A DNA stretch of 8,756 bases. Source: Actinomycetota bacterium (GTDB lineage Bacteria; Actinomycetota; Thermoleophilia; Gaiellales; Gaiellaceae). The notes below the pieces were generated by a model. That model was given only the letters and a program-made list of their open reading frames with translations. It did not search any database and was not told where the DNA came from. Positions 1 to 6,073 of the stretch are shown here, in pieces. A program made the position numbers and the translations under genes. Position 1 is the first letter of the stretch; each line of letters starts with the position of its first letter. The DNA is taken from assembly GCA_013694685.1 (NCBI GenBank), contig JACDBY010000098.1, forward strand, positions 1 to 8,756, in the 5' to 3' direction.

Positions 1-230
1 GTGAGGACCGGCATCGACATCTCCTGACCGCCGATTGCGTCCATCTCCTCGCGGACGATCTGCACCACGTTTTCGTGCACCCTCCAGCCGGCGGGCAGGT
101 ACGTCCAGAGCCCGGCACCGACCTGGCGGATCAGCCCTGCGCGGACGAGCAGGCGGTGCGAGACCGCCTCGGCGTCGGCCGGATCGTCGCGCAGGGTTGG
201 CAGGAAGAGGGCTGACTGGCGTTGCAGCAT
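1..230 (-). CDS. proS: Prolyl-tRNA synthetase, N-terminal part (cut by window edge)
   Basis: Charges tRNA(Pro) with proline in the cytoplasm. Only the first 76 codons are in the window; the rest lies beyond position 1. The reading from ATG at 230-228 begins [13 protein letters not shown] and continues through [20 protein letters not shown] and YLPAGWRV to [16 protein letters not shown], which matches the start of the bacterial-type class II ProRS, including the DPADAE.VSH.LL.RAG block and the motif 1 region around the dimer interface. An AGGA at 241-238 sits 7 nt before the ATG and supports this start. It is the last minus-strand gene visible, 51 bp after the DUF3352-like lipoprotein gene. 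In Bacillus-type gene orders proS follows rseP, so ispG, aat and the lipoprotein gene appear to be extra members here. Identification is by recalled family motifs and is secure. Confidence 0.93.
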   Translation of the reverse strand, partial: MLQRQSALFLPTLRDDPADAEAVSHRLLVRAGLIRQVGAGLWTYLPAGWRVHENVVQIVREEMDAIGGQEMSMPVL

Positions 231-238
231 CGGGCAAT

Positions 239-267
239 CCTACGTAGGGGCCGGACCTCACCGGCCC
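239..267. other. Short palindrome and GC hairpin between lipoprotein gene and proS
   Basis: The 51-bp gap 231-281 holds a perfect 10-bp palindrome CCTACGTAGG (239-248). Next to it is a perfect 7-bp stem, GGGCCGG (248-254) and CCGGCCC (261-267), with a 6-nt loop. Read on the minus strand, the hairpin lies just after the lipoprotein gene stop and just before the proS ribosome binding site. No T-tract follows it, so it is not a clear intrinsic terminator. It could slow polymerase or mark a transcript end. The role is a guess; the symmetry is plain. Confidence 0.4.
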
Positions 268-281
268 GTTTCGCCCGCGAG

Positions 282-1706
282 CTACTCGTTCACACGCAGG
301 AAGCCGCGCACCGTGGTCGTGTCGCCCTCGCCGCTCGCCTCGAGGATGAACGAGTCGAACGCCTCCACGCCCTCCCGGACGTCAGGCGGCACCGCCTCGC
401 CGCCCGCGATCGACTCCACGAGCGGCAACAGACCGTCCACGTCGACGTAGACGAAGCCCTTCGTCGGGCCCTCGAGCCCGCCGACGTCCTCCGACGCGCG
501 CTGGTAGCCGTCCGAGTCGACGAGCTTCGGGCCGTCGCCCGTGAGGCTCGCGAACGCCGAGTTCCCCGTCGTCACCACGATCGTGCTCGCGTCGGCTCGA
601 CCGTACTTGACGACGACGTCCTCGATCTCGAGGCTCGACACCTCGGCGCCGAACTCGGTCGCGGTCGTGACCTGGGTGTCGAGCTGCTCGGCGACCTTCC
701 GGGCGACGCGGTCGAGCGTCGCGAACGTCTCGTCGGCATCGGGCGGCCTGAGCGCGATCGTCACGTCCGGCACCCGGCCGTTCCCGTTCCGGACGTACAC
801 GACCCCCTCGCCGGAGAGCGCATCGACGAGGCGGTCGAGAGAGACGCCCGTCGCCTGCTCGACTTCGCGCGAGATGTCGTCGAGCGAGGCGCCGCCCCGG
901 AGCCGGTCGAGCGTCCCCTGCGTTCCGCCGAAGGAGATTGCCGCGACGGCGTCTTCCGGTACCTCGGCGAAGAGCTCCGGCTCGTAGCGGCTGTCGCCGC
1001 CCCCGGGCATCCGCAGACCCATCGCAAAGAGCATCCCGGTGCCCTCGGCGGCGAGCGCCATCGACATCCACTCGACACCGAGGTCGAAGTCCTGTGGCAG
1101 CGATTCCTGCAGCTCGCCGAGACGACCGGTGATCGCCTCGAAATCGATCCAGACCTTGCCCAGGCTCTCCTCGGGCAACGCTTCGAGGCCGGCCCGGAGC
1201 GCCTGGTTGTCGGCGAGCGTGCCCCGGCCCCGCGCGGTCTCGTACGCCCTGAGATCTGCCTCCGTCTGCGCGAGCGCCACCCAGTCGTCGGCCTTGCCCC
1301 TGACGAACTCCTCGTCGCCCTTCTCGAGCAGCGCGGTCAGCTTCTCGTCGTCCTCCGGCTGGAGGAGCACGACGGGCTTCAGGTCGGCCGTCGCGACGAT
1401 CACGAGCTCTGGGCCGAGCGCCGGCGCGATGTCGCGCTCCCACGTGAGCCCTTCCTCGGCGAGCGAGCCTTCGATCGCGCCCGCGAGGCCGTCTCGGGCG
1501 CCGGGGATCCGCTCGAGCACCTTCTCCGCCTTCTCCCATTGGGACGACCCGTCGTCGGTCGTCAGCGTCGCGTAGACGATCGCGTCGGCGGGCGCGAGGC
1601 TCGCCGAGTCGGGCACCGTCGACGAGGTCTGCTCGGAGCCGCAGCCGGCCGCGACCGCGAGAACGAGCGTGAGGCCAAGCGCACCGAAGAGTTGCCGCAG
1701 ATGCAT
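282..1706 (-). CDS. DUF3352-like lipoprotein with two tandem repeat domains
   Basis: Function unknown. The 474-residue product begins with a lipoprotein signal: R4, a hydrophobic stretch 6-20, then AAGC with the lipidated Cys at residue 22. It is therefore predicted to be anchored on the outer face of the membrane. The mature part looks like DUF3352-type proteins of high-GC actinobacteria (recalled family resemblance, not searched). Two halves resemble each other. Residues 37-48 (LAPADAIVYATL) match 249-261 (VPEDAVAAISFGG). Residues 95-130, with LLQPEDDEKLTALLEK, match 297-338, with ALRPPDADETFATLDR. Residues 164-192 (LADNQALRAGLEAL...VWIDFEAI) match 395-426 (LVDSDGYQRASEDV...VYVDVDGL). Residues 215-233 match 450-472. 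The ATG at 1706 gives the signal peptide directly; no strong Shine-Dalgarno precedes it. The gene lies between ispG and proS, separated from ispG by the palindrome cluster. Confidence 0.8.
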   Translation of the reverse strand: MHLRQLFGALGLTLVLAVAAGCGSEQTSSTVPDSASLAPADAIVYATLTTDDGSSQWEKAEKVLERIPGARDGLAGAIEGSLAEEGLTWERDIAPALGPELVIVATADLKPVVLLQPEDDEKLTALLEKGDEEFVRGKADDWVALAQTEADLRAYETARGRGTLADNQALRAGLEALPEESLGKVWIDFEAITGRLGELQESLPQDFDLGVEWMSMALAAEGTGMLFAMGLRMPGGGDSRYEPELFAEVPEDAVAAISFGGTQGTLDRLRGGASLDDISREVEQATGVSLDRLVDALSGEGVVYVRNGNGRVPDVTIALRPPDADETFATLDRVARKVAEQLDTQVTTATEFGAEVSSLEIEDVVVKYGRADASTIVVTTGNSAFASLTGDGPKLVDSDGYQRASEDVGGLEGPTKGFVYVDVDGLLPLVESIAGGEAVPPDVREGVEAFDSFILEASGEGDTTTVRGFLRVNE

Positions 1707-1734
1707 GCTCAGACGCTATCGGCTCGAGGGACGC

Positions 1735-1766
1735 GACCCCGAAGGGGTCTGACCCCGAAGGGGTCT
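1735..1766. repeat. Perfect 16-bp tandem repeat of GACCCC-GAA-GGGGTC hairpins
   Basis: Two identical 16-bp units, GACCCCGAAGGGGTCT, lie at 1735-1750 and 1751-1766. Each unit is a 6-bp perfect stem with a GAA triloop (TTC on the minus strand). The arms can also pair across units, because GGGGTC-T-GACCCC at 1744-1756 is itself a perfect palindrome, so two alternative folds exist. On the minus strand the array lies 54 nt after the ispG stop and just upstream of the lipoprotein gene. It could end or attenuate transcription, but no T-tract follows it. It may equally be a dispersed palindromic repeat of the REP type. The repeat is directly visible; the role is inferred. Confidence 0.85.
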
Positions 1767-1856
1767 GTCCCCGGTGCTACGAGCGGACGCCTGTCGCAGA
1801 CCAACGCCGGTTGCGGGGGTCAGTCCCCTCCGGCGACAGACCCCGGGGCAGACCCC
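1760..1856. repeat. Cluster of GGGGTCWGWCCCC palindromes running into the end of ispG
   Basis: Further units of the same family follow the tandem repeat: GGGGTCTGTCCCC (1760-1772), GGGGTCAGTCCCC (1816-1828) and GGGGCAGACCCC (1845-1856). There are also two direct CAGACCCC copies at 1837-1844 and 1849-1856. A larger inverted repeat has 15-bp arms at 1760-1774 and 1830-1844, matching at 14 of 15 positions across a 55-bp spacer. The right part overlaps the 3' end of ispG, so its stop codon (1822-1820) and last residues are written in repeat sequence. This looks like a nested palindromic element, perhaps moved by a REP-type transposase elsewhere in the genome. No such gene is in the window. Confidence 0.75.
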
Positions 1857-2983
1857 AGCGGGATCAGGCTCGCCTCGGCCATCGCGAGCGCGGCCGGCTT
1901 CGCGAGCTTCAACCGCTTCGGTCGCGGCATGCCCGACTCGATCCACCGGTCGATCTCGTGGAACAGCTCGTCGATCAGGATGTCAGAGGACGCCTTCTTG
2001 AGAACGCGACCGTGGGCATAGACGAAGCCGACGTCCCGGCCGCCGGCGATACCGAAGTCTGCGTCGCCAGCCTCCCCCGGTCCGTTCACGGCGCACCCCA
2101 TCACGGCCACCTCGAAGGCCTGCGGATAGTCGCGCAGACGTTCCTCGACGAGGATCGCGAGACTCTCGACGCCGACGTTGTCACGGCCGCACGAGGGGCA
2201 GGCGATCATCACGGGGCCGCGCTCCCGCAGACCGAGCGCCTTGAGGATCTCCCAGGCGACCTCGACCTCCTTCACGGGATCGGCCGTGAGCGAGACGCGG
2301 AGCGTGTCGCCGATCCCGTCCGCGAGCAGCGAGCCCATCCCCACGGCGCTCTTGATCGAGCCGGCGAACGGTGTCCCGGCCTCGGTGACACCGAGATGGA
2401 GTGGATAGGTCACCTTCTCGGAGAGCATCCGGTAGGCACGGATCATGGTCGGCACGTGTGAGGCCTTGACGGAGATCTTGAAGTCGCGATACTCGAGCCG
2501 CTCGAGGATCTCCACCTGCTCGAGCGCCTCGACGACGAGCGCCTCGGCCGTGTCCCGCCGCGCGAGCTCCTCGAGGTGCTTCGGCAGCGAGCCCGCGTTC
2601 GCGCCGATCCGCATCGAGATCCCGGCACGCTTCGCTGCACGGACCACCTGCTCGGTCTTGTCCGGCCCGCCGATGTTGCCCGGATTGATCCGTACGGCAT
2701 GCACGCCGGCCTCGATCGCCCGGAGTGCGAGGGAAGCGTTGAAGTGGATGTCGGTGATCACCGGCACGGGCGAGAGGCGCACGATGAGCGGCAGCGCGTT
2801 CGCATCCTCGAGCTTCGGGACGGCGACGCGCACGAGCTCGCAGCCTGCCGAGACGAGCGCTGCGATCTGGGCGGTCGTGGCCTCGACGTCGTGGGTCTTC
2901 GTGAGCGTCATCGACTGGACGACGACGGGTGCGCCGCCGCCGATTGCGACGCCGCCGACGCTGATCTGGCGCGTGCTGGGCAC
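1820..2983 (-). CDS. ispG: 4-hydroxy-3-methylbut-2-enyl diphosphate synthase (IspG/GcpE)
   Basis: Iron-sulfur enzyme of the MEP pathway that reductively converts methylerythritol 2,4-cyclodiphosphate to HMBPP in the cytoplasm. The frame is open further upstream on the minus strand, but homology starts at TRQISVGGVAIGGGAPVVVQ. The GTG at 2983 is therefore the likely start and gives 387 residues, close to bacterial relatives without the plant-type insert. The 4Fe-4S ligands are visible: CPSC (C262, C265), C297 in MGCAVNGPGE, and E304. The barrel shows TDIHFN (78-82), RINPGNIG (98-105) and RIGANAGSL. A GAGGG lies only 1 nt before the GTG, which is too close for a normal Shine-Dalgarno, so initiation may be unusual or leaderless. 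The last ~11 residues (GSAPGSVAGGD) come from the palindromic repeats and look like an acquired tail. The gene starts 34 bp from divergent aat. Confidence 0.95.
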   Translation of the reverse strand: MPSTRQISVGGVAIGGGAPVVVQSMTLTKTHDVEATTAQIAALVSAGCELVRVAVPKLEDANALPLIVRLSPVPVITDIHFNASLALRAIEAGVHAVRINPGNIGGPDKTEQVVRAAKRAGISMRIGANAGSLPKHLEELARRDTAEALVVEALEQVEILERLEYRDFKISVKASHVPTMIRAYRMLSEKVTYPLHLGVTEAGTPFAGSIKSAVGMGSLLADGIGDTLRVSLTADPVKEVEVAWEILKALGLRERGPVMIACPSCGRDNVGVESLAILVEERLRDYPQAFEVAVMGCAVNGPGEAGDADFGIAGGRDVGFVYAHGRVLKKASSDILIDELFHEIDRWIESGMPRPKRLKLAKPAALAMAEASLIPLGSAPGSVAGGD

Positions 2984-3006
2984 ACCCTCAGGGTAGCCGG
3001 GCGGGC

Positions 3007-3016
3007 AGGATCTCCT
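3007..3016 (+). promoter_or_regulatory. aat ribosome binding site in a near-palindrome
   Basis: AGGA at 3007-3010 is placed 7 nt before the aat ATG (3018) and decides that start. The 10 bases AGGATCTCCT read AGGAGATCCT on the other strand, so an SD-like AGGAG is also present facing ispG. It is about 28 nt from the ispG GTG, too far to serve it. The divergent start region is only 34 bp (2984-3017), so promoters of both genes must overlap the opposite coding regions. Confidence 0.65.
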
Positions 3017-3017
3017 C

Positions 3018-3677
3018 ATGCCCGCCGAGCCTCCCGGGACCGCCTGGCAGCTCGTGCCGGCAGCCGACGACCACCCGAGCGACCTCTGGGCCGTGGGTGG
3101 CGACCTAGAACCAGGGACGTTGGTCGCCGCGTACCGCCTGGGGCTCTTCCCGATGCCCGTCGAGGGTGTCGTCGGATGGTTCTCGCCACGGCGACGCGCC
3201 GTGGTGCCGCTCGACGGCGCACGACGGTCGCGCACGCTGCGGCGGGCGGCCGCGGGGTACGAGATCCGGGTCGACACGGCGTTTCGGGAGATCGTCGCCG
3301 GCTGCGCTCGCCCCGGTGCGCCCGAGAGCTGGATCGACGACTCGATCGTGGAGGCCTACGCGGCGTTGCACGAGCTCGGCTGGGCGCACTCCGTCGAGGC
3401 GTGGGACGACGCGGGCCTCGCCGGCGGGCTCTACGGCGTCGCGATCGGTGGGCTCTTCGCCGCCGAGTCGATGTTCCACACGAGAACGGACGCCTCGAAG
3501 GCGGCGTACGTCGCTCTCGTCGAGCGGCTCCGGGCCACGGGCGACGCGGATCGCCGGCTCCTCGACGTCCAGTGGCTGACGGCGCACCTCGCCTCGCTCG
3601 GTGCGGTCGAGATCGATCGCGCGGCCTATGGACGACGTCTCGACGACGCCTTGCGCCTGGTGTCTCCGTTCACCTGA
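3018..3677 (+). CDS. aat: Leucyl/phenylalanyl-tRNA--protein transferase
   Basis: Transfers Leu or Phe from aminoacyl-tRNA to the N-terminus of proteins starting with Arg or Lys, marking them for ClpS-dependent proteolysis (bacterial N-degron pathway). The 219-residue product shows the family blocks in order: WAVGGDLEPGTLVAAYRLGLFPM (24-46), WFSPRRRAVVPL (54-65), WIDDSIVEAYAALHELGWAHSVE (105-127), GGLYGVAIGGLFAAESMF (136-153) and LLDVQWLTAHLASLGAVEI (181-199). E150, D183 and Q185 align with the E. coli residues E156, D186 and Q188 of the active site (recalled numbering). The Cys of the E. coli DCQ motif is Val here. The ATG at 3018 is preceded by AGGA at 3007-3010 with 7-nt spacing, so the start is firm. 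This is the only plus-strand gene, converging on rseP and diverging from ispG. Confidence 0.96.
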   Translation: MPAEPPGTAWQLVPAADDHPSDLWAVGGDLEPGTLVAAYRLGLFPMPVEGVVGWFSPRRRAVVPLDGARRSRTLRRAAAGYEIRVDTAFREIVAGCARPGAPESWIDDSIVEAYAALHELGWAHSVEAWDDAGLAGGLYGVAIGGLFAAESMFHTRTDASKAAYVALVERLRATGDADRRLLDVQWLTAHLASLGAVEIDRAAYGRRLDDALRLVSPFT

Positions 3678-3686
3678 GGCGTTCTG

Positions 3687-4895
3687 TCAGGAGAGGCGCC
3701 CGATGTCGTTCGAGAGCCCGACGACAAACAGGAGCAGGACGATCCCGATTCCGACCACCGAGACGCGCTCGTAGATCTCGCGGCGTACAGCGCGCCCGCG
3801 AACCCCCTCTGCGACCGCGAACACGATGTGACCGCCGTCGAGCGGCAGCAGCGGTAGGAGGTTGAGCAGCGCGATCGAGAGCGAGATCAAACCGAGGACG
3901 AAGACGAAGCTCTGGGCGCCCTCCTCCGCCGCGTTCGACGAGCCCTGGACGATGCCGATCGGACTCGAGATCTCCTCACGCCCCTCACCCTGGACGAGGC
4001 GTCCGAGCGCCTTGCCGATCTCGCGAGTGACATCCCAGGTCAGCACGAAAGCCTTCCCCAGGGCCTCGTGCACGGGGAGGCCGGTGCCCGCGAGGACGAA
4101 ACCGAGCCTGTACGCGCCGTCCATCGGCTCCGGCCTTGTGGAGGGCAGCGTCACGCGCTCGCGGTCGCGCTCGACGACGACCGTCAGGGGTCGGCCGCCC
4201 GAGCCCGCGATGACCCGCGAGACGTCTGCGGGACCCACCGGCGTCCCGCCGATGGAGACGATGCGATCCCCGGCCCGGAGTCCCATCGAGGCGGCGGGAG
4301 AGTCGGTAGCGACGCGATCGATCGTCGTCGTCGCCTTCCCGGCGGAGGTCATGAAGAGGATCGCGAAGACGACCACGGCGAGCACGACGTTCGCGACGGG
4401 GCCGGCCGCGATTGCCGCGACGCGCTTCCACGTCGGCGCCCGCCAGTAGGCATTCGGCCCGAGCGCGTCGTCGAGGTCGTCGAGCCCCTTGCGTGCGGCC
4501 ACGTCGACCCTGGGGTCGAGCTTCTGCTCGTCCACGAGCTCGCGGAGGACGCGGACGGCGTCGCGCGCCGTGTCGTGGTCGCCGGCTGCGAGGGCGGCGC
4601 GGAGGCGATCGGTCGGCGCGGCGAGCACCTGTGCCTCGCCGACCGCGCGTCCGAGCCCGACGTCCACGTCCACGGGCGCGGGCCGGTGCATCCCGGGGAT
4701 CTTGACGAAGCCGCCGAGCGGGACCGCGCCGAGCCCGTACTCGATCCCGTTGCGGGTCGTCTTCCAGATCGCGGGCGGGAAGCCGATGTAGAACCGGCGC
4801 GGGCGCATCCCGAGGCCGAGCGAGACGAGGAAGTGTCCGAGCTCGTGGACGAAGATCAGGACGCCGAGACCGATGATCGAGTACGCGATCGTCAT
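3687..4895 (-). CDS. rseP: RIP metalloprotease RseP/site-2 protease family, with a helical insert
   Basis: Zinc intramembrane protease that cleaves membrane-anchored anti-sigma factors or leftover signal peptides. The 402-residue product has the HELGH zinc site (17-21) in the first membrane helix, then GAVPLGGFVKIPGM (56-69), a second membrane segment around 157-183, a PDZ domain at about 188-255 (SPAASMGLRAGDRIVSIGG), SPIGI (311-315), the second metal motif NLLPLLPLDGG (345-355) and a last membrane helix at 378-394. About 75-80 residues (roughly 69-148) are inserted between GGFVKIPGM and YWRAPTWKRV. The stretch is charged and Ala-rich, is probably helical, and is absent from compact relatives. 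The ATG overlaps the dxr stop as ATGA, so translation is probably coupled. A perfect 12-bp palindrome GGGCTGCAGCCC lies at 4898-4909, just before the start. The 3' end is 9 bp from convergent aat with no terminator between. Confidence 0.94.
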   Translation of the reverse strand: MTIAYSIIGLGVLIFVHELGHFLVSLGLGMRPRRFYIGFPPAIWKTTRNGIEYGLGAVPLGGFVKIPGMHRPAPVDVDVGLGRAVGEAQVLAAPTDRLRAALAAGDHDTARDAVRVLRELVDEQKLDPRVDVAARKGLDDLDDALGPNAYWRAPTWKRVAAIAAGPVANVVLAVVVFAILFMTSAGKATTTIDRVATDSPAASMGLRAGDRIVSIGGTPVGPADVSRVIAGSGGRPLTVVVERDRERVTLPSTRPEPMDGAYRLGFVLAGTGLPVHEALGKAFVLTWDVTREIGKALGRLVQGEGREEISSPIGIVQGSSNAAEEGAQSFVFVLGLISLSIALLNLLPLLPLDGGHIVFAVAEGVRGRAVRREIYERVSVVGIGIVLLLFVVGLSNDIGRLS

Positions 4896-5965
4896 GCGGG
4901 CTGCAGCCCCCTCGCGGCGAGCTGGCGGGCCTCGGCGTCTGCCGCGACGAGATCGTCGACGTCGCGGGCGGGTGCCCCGCTCACGCGCTCGAGCGTGGCC
5001 TCAACGATCGTTGCGATCTCGAGGAATCCGATGGTTCCGGCGAGGAACGCGTCGACGGCCACCTCGTTCGCCGCGTTGTAAGCGCAGGGCATCGTGCCCC
5101 CACGCGCAGCGGCCCGGCGGGCGAGTGCGAGCATCGGGAACGCCTCGTCGTCGACGGCCTCGAAGTCGAGCCTGAGACCCTCGAGCTCGAGCGGCGGGAC
5201 GTTCGTCGCCGCGCGTTCGGGATACGTCAGCGCATACGAGATCGGGACGCGCATGTCGGGCATCCCGAGGTGCGCGAGGAGCGCGCCGTCGCGCAACCGG
5301 ACGAGTGCGTGCACGATCGACGTCGGGTGGACGACCACGTCGATCCGGTCGTACGCGACGTCGAAGAGCCAGTGCGCCTCGATCAGCTCGAGACCCTTGT
5401 TCGCGAGCGTCGCCGAGTCGATCGTGATCTTCGGGCCCATGGCCCACGTCGGATGCGCGAGCGCCTCGTCGATCGTGACGCTCTCCAGCTCGGCTCGCGG
5501 CCGACTGCGGAACGGGCCACCAGACGCCGTCAGGACGAGCGCGTGGACGGTTCGCGGATCACGCCCCTCCAGGCACTGATGCAACGCCGAGTGCTCGCTG
5601 TCGACCGGGACGAGCACGCCTCCTCCCCGCTCGCGGGCACGCACCGCGAGCTCGCCCGCGGCGACGAGGCTCTCCTTGTTAGCGAGCGCGAGCGTCACGC
5701 CCTGCTCGAGCGACCAGAGCGTCGCACGGACGCCGGCGAAACCGACGACCGCGTTCAGGACGACGTCGGGGCGGCTCGCCTCGAGGAGCGGCACCGGATT
5801 CCCCCCGACCCGCACATGATCGACGCCATGCTCGGCGGCGAGTGCTTCGAGCGAGGTCGAGCCGGACTGGAGCGCACAGAGCTCGAGCTCGGGATGCGCT
5901 GCGACGACCTCGATCGCCTGGCGGCCGATCGAGCCCGTTGCACCCAGCAAGGCAACGCGTCTCAC
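4892..5965 (-). CDS. dxr: 1-deoxy-D-xylulose 5-phosphate reductoisomerase
   Basis: Second step of the MEP pathway: NADPH- and metal-dependent conversion of DXP to 2-C-methyl-D-erythritol 4-phosphate. The 357 residues show the nucleotide-binding GATGSIG (8-14), ANKESLV (95-101), the metal ligands VDSEHSA (D122, E124), SGGPFR (148-153), HPTWAMGPKITIDSATLANK (171-190; S184, N189, K190) with E193 following, HPTSIVHALV (213-222), PDMRVPI (236-242) and NAANEVAVDAFL (297-308). All catalytic residues I can check are present. The protein is shorter than E. coli Dxr (398 residues), with most of the loss between GATGSIG and NKESLV in the NADPH domain. The start is GTG at 5965; no good Shine-Dalgarno precedes it and no better in-frame start is seen. 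It overlaps rseP by 4 bp and follows cdsA after a 108-bp gap. Confidence 0.96.
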   Translation of the reverse strand: MRRVALLGATGSIGRQAIEVVAAHPELELCALQSGSTSLEALAAEHGVDHVRVGGNPVPLLEASRPDVVLNAVVGFAGVRATLWSLEQGVTLALANKESLVAAGELAVRARERGGGVLVPVDSEHSALHQCLEGRDPRTVHALVLTASGGPFRSRPRAELESVTIDEALAHPTWAMGPKITIDSATLANKGLELIEAHWLFDVAYDRIDVVVHPTSIVHALVRLRDGALLAHLGMPDMRVPISYALTYPERAATNVPPLELEGLRLDFEAVDDEAFPMLALARRAAARGGTMPCAYNAANEVAVDAFLAGTIGFLEIATIVEATLERVSGAPARDVDDLVAADAEARQLAARGLQPA

Positions 5966-6073
5966 CCGAGCAAGGATGCCTGAGCCGGGCCGGCGCTCCG
6001 TTGAGACGGCGTTATCGCACCATCCCGACCGCCACGTCGCTCCCGTCCGCCGGGGCCAAAGCGCCTCGCCAGC
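5966..6073. other. cdsA-dxr intergenic gap with a weak minus-strand promoter candidate
   Basis: These 108 bp hold no convincing gene. On the minus strand, TGCGATAAC (GATAAC at 6016-6011) resembles an extended -10 element placed about 45 nt before the dxr GTG, but I find no convincing -35 at the usual spacing. GC-rich imperfect symmetry lies near 5983-5998. Given the close packing of genes elsewhere in the window, this gap is the most likely place for an internal promoter driving dxr-rseP. That is inference from spacing and one weak motif. Confidence 0.25.

Noticed and set aside
1707..1734. GATAGCGT before the lipoprotein gene as a -10 element
   Set aside because: It matches poorly and has no partner -35; too weak to annotate.
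1735..1766. CRISPR-like array
   Set aside because: The 16-bp units abut each other with no spacers and are perfect hairpins; no cas genes are present.
222..2021. Long plus-strand open frame of 599 codons
   Set aside because: It is antisense to the lipoprotein gene and the end of ispG, is very rich in Arg, Glu and Asp as expected for a high-GC shadow frame, and has no recognisable domain.
2361..2390. Inverted repeat CGGTGTC...GACACCG inside ispG
   Set aside because: The stem is only 7 bp in the middle of conserved coding sequence (GTPFAG region) and is explained by codon content.
2984..3277. Upstream extension of the ispG frame on the minus strand
   Set aside because: It runs antisense through aat, has Arg-rich shadow composition and lies before the first conserved IspG residues.
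3678..3700. GGCG...CGCC pairing at the aat-rseP convergence as a terminator
   Set aside because: The stem is only 4 bp with a 15-nt loop and no T-tract follows, so it cannot be supported as a terminator.
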